Shown in pieces: positions 8,526-21,702 of a DNA stretch of 64,000 nt. The notes beneath the pieces are model-generated. The model searched no databases. It saw nothing but the letters and a program-made list of their open reading frames with translations, and was not told the DNA's origin. Positions within the stretch are counted from its first letter, which is position 1, and the number at the start of each line of letters is the position of its first letter. This DNA comes from Nocardioides campestrisoli (lineage in GTDB: Bacteria; Actinomycetota; Actinomycetes; Propionibacteriales; Nocardioidaceae), in the NCBI RefSeq assembly GCF_013624435.2, contig NZ_CP061768.1, positions 992,001-1,056,000 on the forward strand. The letters are read 5' to 3'. Position numbers and translations under genes: made by a program.

Positions 8526-9784
8526 GCGACCACGCGGTCGAGACCGAGCCGGCCCAGCTGGGTGGCGGCGACGAGCACGGCCGCCAGCAGCAGCCCGGCG
8601 ACCAGGAGAAGCGCGGCGCTGGGCCCCAGGGCGAACCAGAGGACGCCGAAGCCGAACGAGGAGGCCATCCGGGACAGGGCCACCACGGTCTGGGCGGCCG
8701 CGATGCCGCTGGTGCGTGCCCGGACCGGGACCAGCCGTCCGGCCAGCGCAGCGATGACGCCGTCGGTAGCGGCGTAGAACGCCCCCAGCAGCGCCACGGT
8801 GCCGAGGGTGGCGACCCAGGTGGAGTTCGGCACACTGGCGCACACGTACGCCGCCGCCAGCACCAGGTGGCCGGCCACGAGAACCCGGGCGCGACCGACC
8901 CGGTCCGCGAGCCGGCCCACCGGCACCGCCAGCACCAGGTAGGCGATGTTGGTCCCCACGAAGAGCATCGGGAACCAGGTCGCCGCGAAGCCGCCCCGGT
9001 CCAGCAGCGCGAGGTAGACGAATCCGTCCCCGACCGTGAGCAGCGCAAGTCCGCCGGCCAGCAGCAGCAGCGGCCGCAGTCGGGGGTTCCCCAGGTCGGA
9101 CCAGCGGAACGGATCGGGCGCCGCCCCGTCCTCGGGCCGGGGCTGCGCTCGCTGGTCGGGGGCCAGCAGCCCGAGCAGCGCCACCCCCACGACCGCGAAG
9201 GCCAAGGAGACCGCCAGCACCACGGAGAACCCGTCGGGGATCAGCACCAGGATGCCGAAGGCGATCAGCGGGCCGAGCGCAGCCCCGATCGTGTCCAGCA
9301 TCCGGTGCACGCCGAAAGCGCGTCCCAGGTGCTCGGTGGGCGTGGCCGAGGAGATCATCGAGTCCCGGGGGGCGGTGCGGATGCCCTTGCCGATGCGGTC
9401 CGCGGCGACCACCGCCGAGATGCTGGCGGCGCCGGAGGCGAACAGCAGGAAGACCCTCGCCACCGCAGAGAGCCCGTAGCCGGCGAACGCGACCCACTTG
9501 GGGCGGTCGGTGCGGTCGGCGAACCAGCCGCTAGCCAGGCGGACCAGAGCACTGACGCCTTGGTAGAGACCGTCGATGAGGCCGTAGGCCACCGCCGAGA
9601 GCCCGACCACCGCGGTCAGGTAGAGCGGCAGGATCGCGGCGACCGACTCAGAGGAGATGTCGGTCAGCAGGCTGACCATGCCCAGGGTCACCACCACCCG
9701 TCCGGCCCGCCGAGGCGGCGACACCTCCGAGCCGTGCTGGGCAGGCTGTGCGGACGACGGGCGGTCGCGCAGCGAGAGGTACAC
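8522..9784 (-). CDS. Major facilitator superfamily transporter
   Basis: The 420-residue product has about 12 membrane segments. It carries the MFS motif between segments 2 and 3 (SGWFADRTDRPKWVAFAG) and an RIGKGIRTAPRDSMIS segment typical of a large actinobacterial MFS group. The second half repeats the pattern with VGRLADRVGRARVLV. The substrate is unknown. The start is GTG 9784, six bases after the lipoprotein stop; the first 25 residues are polar and cytoplasmic. Its stop overlaps the ATG of the propeller protein. Confidence 0.85.
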   Translation of the reverse strand: MYLSLRDRPSSAQPAQHGSEVSPPRRAGRVVVTLGMVSLLTDISSESVAAILPLYLTAVVGLSAVAYGLIDGLYQGVSALVRLASGWFADRTDRPKWVAFAGYGLSAVARVFLLFASGAASISAVVAADRIGKGIRTAPRDSMISSATPTEHLGRAFGVHRMLDTIGAALGPLIAFGILVLIPDGFSVVLAVSLAFAVVGVALLGLLAPDQRAQPRPEDGAAPDPFRWSDLGNPRLRPLLLLAGGLALLTVGDGFVYLALLDRGGFAATWFPMLFVGTNIAYLVLAVPVGRLADRVGRARVLVAGHLVLAAAYVCASVPNSTWVATLGTVALLGAFYAATDGVIAALAGRLVPVRARTSGIAAAQTVVALSRMASSFGFGVLWFALGPSAALLLVAGLLLAAVLVAATQLGRLGLDRVVA

Positions 9785-9790
9785 CAGTCC

Positions 9791-10399
9791 TCACCCCGCC
9801 CGGGCGTGGAGCACGCCGTAGACCGTGTACGCCGTCCGGGCGCCCTCGCGCCGCACCGTCACCACGACCGAGCTGCGGTCACGACCGAAGCCCGTCGCCT
9901 CCGACCCGCTCACCGCGGCCACCGGCCGCTCTGTCATGCCGCGCGCCGAGAGGCGGGTCCGGTAGGCGAGCAGGACCTGCGTGGCGGGCAGGGTGGTCGA
10001 GGCGTCCAACGCCACCTGGAGGCGCGTGCCCGCCGGGGACAGGCTGCTGCTGGTGACCCGTGAGCCGCGCACCGGGCCCAGAGAGCTCGGGAAGCCTGGG
10101 GCCAGGCGGTCGGTGACGACGGCGGCGGTGGGGAGCGGCCGGCGTACCAGGACGGGCTTCCGGCCCGGCTCCCGGAGCCCGGGCAGCGGGGAGGGGGTCG
10201 AGGTCCCGACCATGGGGACCTCCGCCCTGGGCGAGGGGCTGGTCGAGGGGCTGGGCGAGGGACTGGTCGAGGGGGTGCTGGCCGGGCTCGACTCTTCGGT
10301 CGTCCGGGCAGCCGGCTGCGGGGTCCCAGAGTCGGAGCATCCGACACAGCACGCGAGTGTGACGAGCAGTCCGAGCGCCCGTGAGCTGCAGCGTCGCAT
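9791..10399 (-). CDS. Secreted lipoprotein, Pro/Ser-rich linker, unknown function
   Basis: The 202-residue protein starts with RRCSSR and a hydrophobic stretch ending LVTLACCVGCSDSG, a lipobox with the likely lipidated Cys near residue 21. A low-complexity linker of Ser/Pro/Thr (STPSTSPSPSPSTSPSP) follows. A compact C-terminal domain of about 120 residues holds VALDASTTLPATQVLLAY. I do not recognise the domain. It is the first gene of an operon with the MFS transporter and the propeller protein, so an envelope function linked to transport is plausible but unproven. Confidence 0.7.
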   Translation of the reverse strand: MRRCSSRALGLLVTLACCVGCSDSGTPQPAARTTEESSPASTPSTSPSPSPSTSPSPRAEVPMVGTSTPSPLPGLREPGRKPVLVRRPLPTAAVVTDRLAPGFPSSLGPVRGSRVTSSSLSPAGTRLQVALDASTTLPATQVLLAYRTRLSARGMTERPVAAVSGSEATGFGRDRSSVVVTVRREGARTAYTVYGVLHARAG

Positions 10400-10559
10400 G
10401 AGAATCCCCCTCGTGCTGGCAGCACCAGAACGGGTGCCACTCCCGCGAGTATCACTCGCACGACCGGCCTTCTGGGTCGCCCAATTAGGGGATTCGCCCA
10501 CGCTCGCCGTCGGCGTGGTCACGGCCGACGCCTCCGTCCGCCCATGAGAGGCTCGTGCA

Positions 10560-11342
10560 GTGACCACCGAGACGCCGAAGCAGATCCCTTCCGCAGCCAT
10601 CTCCGACGACCACGCCTTCGCCGCGTGGGCGGCCGACCAGGCCGGTGCCCGCCTCCTGGAGGTCCGTACCCAGGGCCTGGAGGGCAAGGCCCTCAAGGAC
10701 GCGGGCGACGCCGCGGCCCAGGCGCTCCTGGCCGAGCTCCTCGCCACGCACCGGCCCGACGACGCCGTGCTCTCGGAGGAGGCGGCCGACGACAAGAGCC
10801 GGCTCGAGGCCCGGCGGGTGTGGATCATCGACCCGCTCGACGGGACCCGGGAGTTCTCCGAGCCGCCGCGCGACGACTGGGCGGTGCACGTCGCCCTGTG
10901 GCAGGACGGAGACCTGGTCGCCGGCGCCGTGGCGCAGCCCGCTCTGGGCGAGACCTTCCACACCGGCATGCCGCCGGTGGTGCCTGCACGCACCTCCGAG
11001 CGTCCGCGGATCGCGGTCTCGCGCTCGCGTCCGCCGGCCTTCGTCGAGGCGCTCGCCGCCGAGATCGGCGCCGACCTGGTCCCGATGGGCTCCGCCGGGG
11101 TCAAGGTGATGAGCGTGGTGCGCGACGTGGCCGACGCCTACGTGCACGCCGGCGGGCAGTACGAGTGGGACAACGCCGCCCCGGTCGCGGTCGCCCGGGC
11201 CGCTGGCCTCTTCTGCTCCCGCGTGGACGGCTCGGAGCTGGCCTACAACCAGGACGACGTCTCGCTGCCCGACCTGATCGTGTGCCGGCCCGAGCTGGCC
11301 GACTCGATCGTCGACTTCGTCCGGCGGCACGGCACCGACTGA
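10560..11342 (+). CDS. cysQ: CysQ-like 3'(2'),5'-bisphosphate nucleotidase / IMPase-family phosphatase
   Basis: The 260-residue protein has the metal-binding motifs of the inositol-monophosphatase superfamily: LSEEAADD near residue 62, VWIIDPLDGTREFSEP near 87, and QYEWDNAAPVAVARAAG near 200. The REFSE after DPLDGT favours the CysQ/PAP-phosphatase branch over inositol phosphatase. CysQ removes the 3' phosphate of PAP or PAPS in sulfate assimilation in the cytosol. No sulfur gene is adjacent; cbs is 17 kb away. The start is GTG 10560. A long hairpin between this stop and the convergent secreted protein gene should end transcription. Confidence 0.8.
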   Translation: MTTETPKQIPSAAISDDHAFAAWAADQAGARLLEVRTQGLEGKALKDAGDAAAQALLAELLATHRPDDAVLSEEAADDKSRLEARRVWIIDPLDGTREFSEPPRDDWAVHVALWQDGDLVAGAVAQPALGETFHTGMPPVVPARTSERPRIAVSRSRPPAFVEALAAEIGADLVPMGSAGVKVMSVVRDVADAYVHAGGQYEWDNAAPVAVARAAGLFCSRVDGSELAYNQDDVSLPDLIVCRPELADSIVDFVRRHGTD

Positions 11343-11362
11343 CGCAGCTTCGGCTCAGTACG

Positions 11363-11411
11363 ACGACGGCCGCGGTCCGCACCCCCGAGGGGGCGCGGCC
11401 GCGGCCGTCGT
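11363..11411. terminator. Long GC hairpin between convergent genes, likely bidirectional terminator
   Basis: A perfect 13-bp inverted repeat (11363-11375 with 11399-11411, arm ACGACGGCCGCGG) encloses a nested CCGC-a-CCCC / GGGG-c-GCGG stem. It lies between the stops of the cysQ-like gene and the convergent secreted protein gene. There is no T tract, as is common in high-GC actinobacteria. Confidence 0.6.
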
Positions 11412-11450
11412 GGTGTCGGTCCGCCGGCGTCAGCGGACGTCGTACGGGTG

Positions 11451-12113
11451 TCAGTAGACGCGGTAGCCGCTCGTCCAGCCCGTGTAGTGCTTGTCGGTGG
11501 GGATGGTGACGGTGAACTGGAAGCCGCGACGGTTCGGGGCCTTGACCCGGAAGGCGCCCTTCTTGTTGGTCTTCACCGTCCGCCACTTGACGAACTTCTT
11601 GCCCTGCTTGCGCTTGAGGACGACCTTCTTCTTCTTGAACTGCGGCGTGACCTTGCCGTTCAGCCAGAGCTTGTTGGTCTTGATCTTGACCTTGCGCTGG
11701 ACCGCGATGGCGAACGGAGCCGACTCGCTGGCAGCCAGGTTGTCCTCGTACGTGGTGGTCGCGGCGTAGCCGGAGAAGACCGCCTTGTACATCGAGTTGG
11801 TCTTCGGCTTGATGTCGCCGAAGGACATGTAGCCGCTGGCCGGGACGGTGGTGACCGGCACCCAGGTGGCGTCCTTGCTGCTGGCCGAGTACAGGGTGAC
11901 GGTGCCCTTGTACGCCGAGGTGCCCTTGGAGGTGGTGACCTTGCCGTTCAGCCCGGAGAGCTTGTCGCCGTAGGTGACGGCGTTGCTGTACGCGCTGAGC
12001 TCGACGGTGGTGGTGAGGTTCTCGGTGGCGTTCGCCGGAGCGGCGAGGGCCAGGGGGGCGAGCCCGAGCAGGCCGGCGGAGGTGAGGCCTGCGATCAGGC
12101 GGGTGGTCTTCAT
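11451..12113 (-). CDS. Secreted basic protein with Ig-like/beta repeats, unknown function
   Basis: The 220-residue protein has a clear Sec signal peptide (MKTTRLIAGLTSAGLLGLAP then an Ala-rich ANA-type cleavage site near residue 29). The mature part begins with a beta-rich segment resembling bacterial Ig-like or cell-wall-associated repeats (LSGLNGKVTTSKGTSAYKG, VTLYSASSKDATWVPV). The C-terminal half is strikingly Lys-rich (FKKKKVVLKRKQGKKFVKW). A second repeat may start at TNKLWLNGKVTPQFK, matching the first. It is exported, perhaps to bind acidic wall polymers. ATG 12113 was chosen because the signal peptide begins there; the same frame is open far upstream opposite mfd, but that is noise. 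Confidence 0.75.
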   Translation of the reverse strand: MKTTRLIAGLTSAGLLGLAPLALAAPANATENLTTTVELSAYSNAVTYGDKLSGLNGKVTTSKGTSAYKGTVTLYSASSKDATWVPVTTVPASGYMSFGDIKPKTNSMYKAVFSGYAATTTYEDNLAASESAPFAIAVQRKVKIKTNKLWLNGKVTPQFKKKKVVLKRKQGKKFVKWRTVKTNKKGAFRVKAPNRRGFQFTVTIPTDKHYTGWTSGYRVY

Positions 12114-12311
12114 TACCCGGTGTTCCCTTCGTGGAGATGTGGGCGTGTGTGACACACGTGGCGTGAGGGGCCCCCGAGGGCACCGGGCAAGTGATACCCC
12201 ATCGGGGGTACCCCAAACCACTCGCCTCGCAGACTGCGCATCGCATGGCCCGTTCGGGCCATTCTGGCCGGAACCGGCCCGCGCACCCGGGGGCGCTGTC
12301 ACCGTGGAGGC

Positions 12312-12452
12312 ATGTGGGACACGATCGACACCGCCACCAGCCACCTCTCGCACGACCGGCCCTGTGCCGAGTGCGGTCACGCCATGCACTCCTACCTGCC
12401 GTGCTCGGACAGCTGCGCCTGCCAGCCGGTCCGGGACCTCGCGCGGGTCTGA
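12312..12452 (+). CDS. Small Cys/His-rich protein, putative zinc-binding (46 aa)
   Basis: In the 470-bp gap between the secreted protein gene and mfd, an ATG at 12312 opens a 46-codon frame ending TGA at 12452. The product is about 46 residues with CAECGHAMHSYLPCSDSCAC in the middle. A CxxC followed by H, H and a Cys cluster is typical of small zinc-ribbon-like proteins. A GTGGAGG lies directly upstream, one base before the ATG, which is closer than usual. Third codon positions are nearly all G or C. Function is unknown. The rest of the gap shows nothing else I can support. Confidence 0.5.
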   Translation: MWDTIDTATSHLSHDRPCAECGHAMHSYLPCSDSCACQPVRDLARV

Positions 12453-12584
12453 CCCGAACAGCCCGCCACAGCCGGCGGAGCACGCCCGACTCCGCTCCGG
12501 TCGCGGCGTAGACTCGAGGAGACCCCCTGCCCGTGCCGGCCGGGGGCTCGTCTCGTGTCGTCCGTCGTCGGAAGGCTTTCCCCT

Positions 12585-16154
<3,570 letters not shown>

Positions 16155-16216
16155 CCCCGCCGTACCGCTCGACCCGCTCGATACTGCTCGATTCCGCTCG
16201 ATCCAGAGGAGAACCT

Positions 16217-16900
16217 GTGAGCTCGTCCCGCCCCCGCCGCATCGTCACCCTGGCGGCCGCCGCCGTCCTCCTCGGCGGCTGCGGAGGCTCCGTGTCCGAC
16301 TCCGGCACGGCCGCGACCGTGGGCGACGAGGCGATCTCGGTGGCCGAGGTCGACAACCTGGCCAAGGCGCTCTGCGCGGACTCCGAGGACCAGCTCGCCG
16401 AGGCCGGGCAGGAGGTGCCGATGGCGGTGGTGCGCCAGTCGGCGCTGAACATCCTCGTGGTCACCGGCGCCGCCCAGCAGATCGCCGACAAGTACGAGGT
16501 GGAGCCCGGCGCGGACTACGAGCGCGCCCGCTCCGCCGCTCGGCAGCAGGCCAAGCTCTTCGACGAGGAGCAGCAGGACGGATTCGTCGTCGCCGCCTCC
16601 GCCGACGCGCTGATCCAGGGCGTGATGACCGCCACCGGTGAGCAGCTGCTGATCGAGGAGGGCGTGGCCAAGCCCACCGAGGAGGAGGCGATCCAGCGCG
16701 GCTCGGAGACGTTCTGGAGCTGGCCCGAGGTCCTCGACCTCGACGTCAACCCCGTCTTCGACGTCGAGGAGGTCCAGGGACAGCTCCGTCCGGCCGCCGG
16801 CGCGGACCAGGTGAGCTTCCCCGTCTCGGCGACCGCCCAGTCCGCGAGCGACCCGGAGCAGGCCGCCAGCGGGTTGCCGGCGTACCTGCGCTGCGGCTGA
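16217..16900 (+). CDS. SurA N-terminal-like lipoprotein (foldase-type)
   Basis: The 227-residue protein begins with RRIVTLAAAAVLLGGCGG, a lipoprotein signal with the Cys near residue 21. It continues with GDEAISVAEVDNLAKALC, the start of a SurA/PrsA-type N-terminal helical domain. No parvulin catalytic domain follows, so it may be a chaperone rather than an isomerase. GTG 16217 is preceded by AGAGGAGA at good spacing. It sits between mfd and mazG, an order I recall from related actinobacteria. Confidence 0.75.
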   Translation: MSSSRPRRIVTLAAAAVLLGGCGGSVSDSGTAATVGDEAISVAEVDNLAKALCADSEDQLAEAGQEVPMAVVRQSALNILVVTGAAQQIADKYEVEPGADYERARSAARQQAKLFDEEQQDGFVVAASADALIQGVMTATGEQLLIEEGVAKPTEEEAIQRGSETFWSWPEVLDLDVNPVFDVEEVQGQLRPAAGADQVSFPVSATAQSASDPEQAASGLPAYLRCG

Positions 16901-16908
16901 CCGACGCC

Positions 16909-17601
16909 GTGGGCGAGACCGAGGACGGGCAGCCGCTGCTCGAGCTCGCCGCGGTGATGCGGCGACTGCGGGCCGAGTGCCCGTGGAAGGCCGCCCAGAC
17001 CCACCGGTCGCTGGCCAGGTTCCTGGTCGAGGAGACCTGGGAGACCCTCGAGGCGATCGACTCCGGGGACGCAGGCGGCGACTGGGAGCACCTGCGCGAG
17101 GAGCTCGGCGACCTGCTGCTTCAGGTCTACTTCCACGGGGCGATCGCCGAGGAGTCGGGGACGTTCACCCTCGACGACGTGGCCCGCGGGATCACCGAGA
17201 AGCTGCGCCGGCGCAACCCGCACGTCTTCGGCGACGCGGCCGCCCCCGAGGGCAGCGCGCTGGACGCCGCCGCCGTCAACGAGCTGTGGGAGCAGGCTAA
17301 GGCGGCGGAGAAGCAGCGGACGTCGGTCCTCGACGGCCTGCCCCCCGGGCTGCCGGCGCTGCTGCTCGCCGACAAGGTGCTGGACCGGCTCGAGCGCGCC
17401 GGCGCTGCCCCGTTCGGCCCGGCATCCTCAGACCTTGCGGGACGTCCTGGGGAGCGGTCGCCGGAGCGACCGGCCACCATGACGTCCGAGGAGGTGGGGG
17501 AGGAGCTGCTCGCCGTGGTGGCCCGGGCGCGAGCCGACGGCGTCGACCCCGAGCAGGCGCTGCGCGACGCCGTACGCCGCCTCGCTGCCCCTCCCGCCTG
17601 A
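16909..17601 (+). CDS. mazG: MazG nucleotide pyrophosphohydrolase
   Basis: The 230-residue protein contains the MazG signature: LRAECPWKAAQTHRSLARFL near residue 23, EETWETLEAI near 43, and LREELGDLLLQVYFHG near 63, which give the EExxE and ExxD metal-binding residues. A second, weaker MazG-like segment may follow. It hydrolyses NTPs or modified dNTPs to the monophosphates in the cytosol. Where many homologues have CPWDREQTH it has CPWKAAQTH. GTG 16909 lies eight bases after the lipoprotein stop. The C-terminal 60 residues are variable. Confidence 0.88.
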   Translation: MGETEDGQPLLELAAVMRRLRAECPWKAAQTHRSLARFLVEETWETLEAIDSGDAGGDWEHLREELGDLLLQVYFHGAIAEESGTFTLDDVARGITEKLRRRNPHVFGDAAAPEGSALDAAAVNELWEQAKAAEKQRTSVLDGLPPGLPALLLADKVLDRLERAGAAPFGPASSDLAGRPGERSPERPATMTSEEVGEELLAVVARARADGVDPEQALRDAVRRLAAPPA

Positions 17602-18975
<1,374 letters not shown>

Positions 18976-18996
18976 TCGGGAGAGACTGGTCGCCTG

Positions 18997-19605
18997 ATGG
19001 CGACACGACGTACCCCCCGCTCCACTCCGGGCGGCACCCGACGACCCGGTCAGCGTGGCCCAGCGCCGCGCGGCCGGGTCGTCGGCGCGTCCGCCCGGCT
19101 CCCCGGCCCGCGGACCGGGGAGCACCCCGTCACCGCCCCGGCTCCCCGGCGGCGTCCGCGGCTGACCGGCCGCGCCGGCGTGCTGATGCTGGTCCTCGCC
19201 GTGCTCGCGGTCTCCTACGCCTCCTCGTTGCGGGCCTACCTGGACCAGCGCGAGCACATCGAGGAGACGCAGGCCGCGATCGAGCAGCGCCGGGCCAGCA
19301 TCGAGGCGCTGGAGCGGGAGAAGCTGCGCTGGGAGGACCCCGCATTCGTGCGCACCCAGGCGCGCGCCCGGTTCGGCTACCTGATGCCCGGCGAGGTCGG
19401 CTTCCAGGTGCTCGACGAGCAGGGCGAGCCGCTGGACGGCCCGACCGGGCTGACCGATCCGGCCACGGTCGGCGACCAGACCCCGACACCGTGGTGGAGC
19501 GACGCCTGGGACTCCGTGGAGCTCGCGGGCAACCCGCCGCCGCCGGCACCCGAGCCGACCCGGAAGATCGACGGCGTGAAGAAGAACGAGGAACAGACGC
19601 AGTGA
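18997..19605 (+). CDS. Septum formation initiator, FtsB/DivIC-like
   Basis: The 202-residue protein has a basic, Pro/Arg-rich cytoplasmic tail of about 60 residues. One membrane segment (about 63-78, LMLVLAVLAVSYASSL) follows. An extracytoplasmic coiled coil contains REHIEETQAAIEQRRASIEAL, and the family signature WEDPAFVRTQARARFGYLMPGE closes it. It would act in the FtsBLQ divisome complex. The coding region follows eno by 21 bp and its stop overlaps the DUF501 start (GTGA). The long cytoplasmic extension is usual in actinobacteria. Confidence 0.9.
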   Translation: MATRRTPRSTPGGTRRPGQRGPAPRGRVVGASARLPGPRTGEHPVTAPAPRRRPRLTGRAGVLMLVLAVLAVSYASSLRAYLDQREHIEETQAAIEQRRASIEALEREKLRWEDPAFVRTQARARFGYLMPGEVGFQVLDEQGEPLDGPTGLTDPATVGDQTPTPWWSDAWDSVELAGNPPPPAPEPTRKIDGVKKNEEQTQ

Positions 19606-20132
19606 GCAACACCAGGATCGACCCGTCCGACGAGCAGGCGATCGCCCAGCAGCTGGGACGCGAGCCCCGCGGCATCCACGCGGTCGGCCACCGGTGCCCG
19701 TGCGGCAACCCGGACGTCGTGACCACCGAGCCGCGGCTGCCCAACGGCACGCCGTTCCCCACCACCTTCTACCTGACCTGTCCGCGCGCCGCGTCCCGGA
19801 TCGGGACGCTGGAGGGCGGGGGACTGATGAAGGAGATGCAGGCGCGCCTGGGCGAGGACCCCGAGCTGGCCGCGGCCTACCGCGCCGCGCACGAGCGCTA
19901 CCTGGCCGCCCGCGACGAGATCGCCCGGGAGGCCGGGCTGGAGGTCCCCGAGATCGAGGGCATCTCCGCCGGCGGGATGCCCGACCGGGTCAAGTGCCTG
20001 CACGTGCTGGCCGGCCAGTCGCTGGCCCAGGGCCGGGGCGTCAACCCGCTGGGCGACGAGGTGCTCGACCTGCTGGGGGAGTGGTGGGCCGACGGTCCGT
20101 GCGTCGCCCCCGAGGAGAACAACGGTGGTTGA
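19602..20132 (+). CDS. DUF501 domain protein
   Basis: The 176-residue protein contains the DUF501 hallmarks: HRCPCGNPDVV near residue 28, then LPNGTPFPTTFYLTCPRA, LEGGGLMKEMQ, and PDRVKCLHVLAGQSLAQG with GVNPLGDEVL. The conserved cysteines suggest metal binding. Function is unknown, but the gene sits between a divisome protein and Ppx in most actinobacteria. GTG 19602 overlaps the preceding stop, and its own end overlaps the ppx start by 8 bp, so all three are coupled. Confidence 0.88.
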   Translation: MSNTRIDPSDEQAIAQQLGREPRGIHAVGHRCPCGNPDVVTTEPRLPNGTPFPTTFYLTCPRAASRIGTLEGGGLMKEMQARLGEDPELAAAYRAAHERYLAARDEIAREAGLEVPEIEGISAGGMPDRVKCLHVLAGQSLAQGRGVNPLGDEVLDLLGEWWADGPCVAPEENNGG

Positions 20133-21078
20133 GGAGGGCGCCCCGCGCCCGTCTCGAAACCCCGTCGCCGCGATCGACTGCGGCACCAACACCGTCAAGC
20201 TGCTGATCGGCTCGATGCCCGAGGTGGCGGTCCGCGAGATGCGGATGGTCCGGCTCGGCGAGGGGGTCGACACCACCGGGCTGCTCTCGGCCGAGGCGCT
20301 GGCCCGCTGCTTCGCCGCGATCGACGAGTACGCCGCGCTGATCGCCGAGCACGGCGTCCCCCGGGACCGGATCCGGTTCTGCGCCACCTCGGCCACCCGG
20401 GACGCGGCCAACGCCGACGTCTTCGCCGCCGGGGTGCAGGAGCGGCTCGGGGTCCGGCCCGAGGTGATCGCCGGCCACGAGGAGGCGGCGCTCGCCTTCG
20501 ACGGGGCGGTCCGCAACCTGCGCACCCCGGCGGAGCCGCCGGTGCTGGTGGTCGACATCGGCGGCGGCTCCACCGAGCTGGTGCTGGGCACGCACGCCCC
20601 GGAGGCGTCGATCTCCCTGGACATCGGGTCGGTGCGCCTGCACGAGCGGCACCTGCGCGACGACCCGCCGACCGCCGAGCAGGTGGCCGCCTGCGCCGCC
20701 GACGTGGACGCCGCCCTGGACGCCGCGGAGGCGGCCGGGGTCGAGCTGGGCCGCGCCGCGACGGTGGTGGGGGTCGCCGGGACCTGCACGACGATCGCGG
20801 CCGGCTGCCTGGACCTGCCGGCGTACGACCGGGAGGCGATCGACCAGGCGGTGGTGCCCGTCTCCGACACCCACGCCTTCATCGACCGGGTCGTCGCCGC
20901 CCCGGTCGCGGAGCGGCTGCGGATGCCGTTCATGCACCCCGGCCGTGCCGACGTGATCGACGCCGGCGCGCTGATCCTGGACCGGGTGCTGCGCCGTACG
21001 TCGGTCTACTCCTGGACGGTCTCGGAGTCCGACATCCTCGACGGCATCGCCTGGTCGGTGGCCTCGCGCAGCACCTGA
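20125..21078 (+). CDS. ppx: Ppx/GppA family exopolyphosphatase
   Basis: The 317-residue protein belongs to the ASKHA fold. It shows the phosphate-1 loop in AAIDCGTNTVKLLIGS near residue 14, FCATSATRDAANAD near 89, the phosphate-2 loop VVDIGGGSTELVLG near 140 and GVAGTCTTIAAG near 214. It would hydrolyse polyphosphate or pppGpp in the cytosol. At about 310 residues it is the short actinobacterial form without the C-terminal HD domain. The last 73 bp overlap the convergent methyltransferase gene. Confidence 0.9.
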   Translation: MVEEGAPRPSRNPVAAIDCGTNTVKLLIGSMPEVAVREMRMVRLGEGVDTTGLLSAEALARCFAAIDEYAALIAEHGVPRDRIRFCATSATRDAANADVFAAGVQERLGVRPEVIAGHEEAALAFDGAVRNLRTPAEPPVLVVDIGGGSTELVLGTHAPEASISLDIGSVRLHERHLRDDPPTAEQVAACAADVDAALDAAEAAGVELGRAATVVGVAGTCTTIAAGCLDLPAYDREAIDQAVVPVSDTHAFIDRVVAAPVAERLRMPFMHPGRADVIDAGALILDRVLRRTSVYSWTVSESDILDGIAWSVASRST

Positions 21079-21650
21079 GGCGGTGCCGCCCACAGGGCGG
21101 CCACGTGCCGGGCGTCGGTGCCGCAGCACCCGCCGAGGATGCTCAACCGGGGCAGCAGGGCGCCCAGGGCCAGGTGGTCCACCGCGAACTGCTCCGGGTC
21201 GCCCTCGTCGAGCTCCTCCGCCTCGTCCAGCTCGGCGTGGGAGAGCGCCGAGGCGTTGGCGCGCACCCCGACCACCCGCTCCCGCCACGCGCCGCCGTCG
21301 GCCAGGGCGCGGGCCAGGTGCGTGGGGTGGGCGCCGATGCCCCGCATCACCGCCACCGCGCCCTGGTTGAGCCGGTCGAGCTCGTCGGGGGAGTAGCCGA
21401 GGCGGCCGGCCCAGTCGGGACTGGCTCGCCAGGTGGGACTCTCCAGCAGCAGGGTCGCGTCGTGGCGACGGGCGATCTCGGCGTACCCGTCGTAGTAGTC
21501 GGACAGCAGCGAGCGGCCACGCGTGTCGCCCACCAGCGGGAACGCCGCGAAGTCGGGGAGCGTGACGCCGTGGTGGAACAGCAGGTCGGTCTCGAGTCCG
21601 CCGTCGGTGACGAAAGGCCGGTGATCGAGCTGCGCGAGTGGTGTGGCCAT
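21006..21650 (-). CDS. Homocysteine S-methyltransferase family protein with an internal in-frame deletion
   Basis: The 214-residue product starts like the family (VTDGGLETDLLFHHG, LLLESPTWRASPDWAGRLGY) and ends like it (VVGVRANASALSHAELDEAE, LSILGGCCGTDARHV). Family members have about 300 residues. In between, VAVMRGIG joins directly to AHPTHLARAL, where homologues have roughly 85 more residues and a Cys in an NCAHPTHF motif. Zinc-dependent members use that Cys plus the CC of GGCCGT. Here the third ligand and part of the barrel are missing, so it is probably inactive although the frame is intact. The 3' end runs 73 bp into the convergent ppx gene. Confidence 0.75.
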   Translation of the reverse strand: MATPLAQLDHRPFVTDGGLETDLLFHHGVTLPDFAAFPLVGDTRGRSLLSDYYDGYAEIARRHDATLLLESPTWRASPDWAGRLGYSPDELDRLNQGAVAVMRGIGAHPTHLARALADGGAWRERVVGVRANASALSHAELDEAEELDEGDPEQFAVDHLALGALLPRLSILGGCCGTDARHVAALWAAPPQVLREATDQAMPSRMSDSETVQE

Positions 21651-21702
21651 GAGCTGCCTCCCATCGGCTGATCCGCCCGTCGTAGCACTCCGTGACGCCG
21701 GG

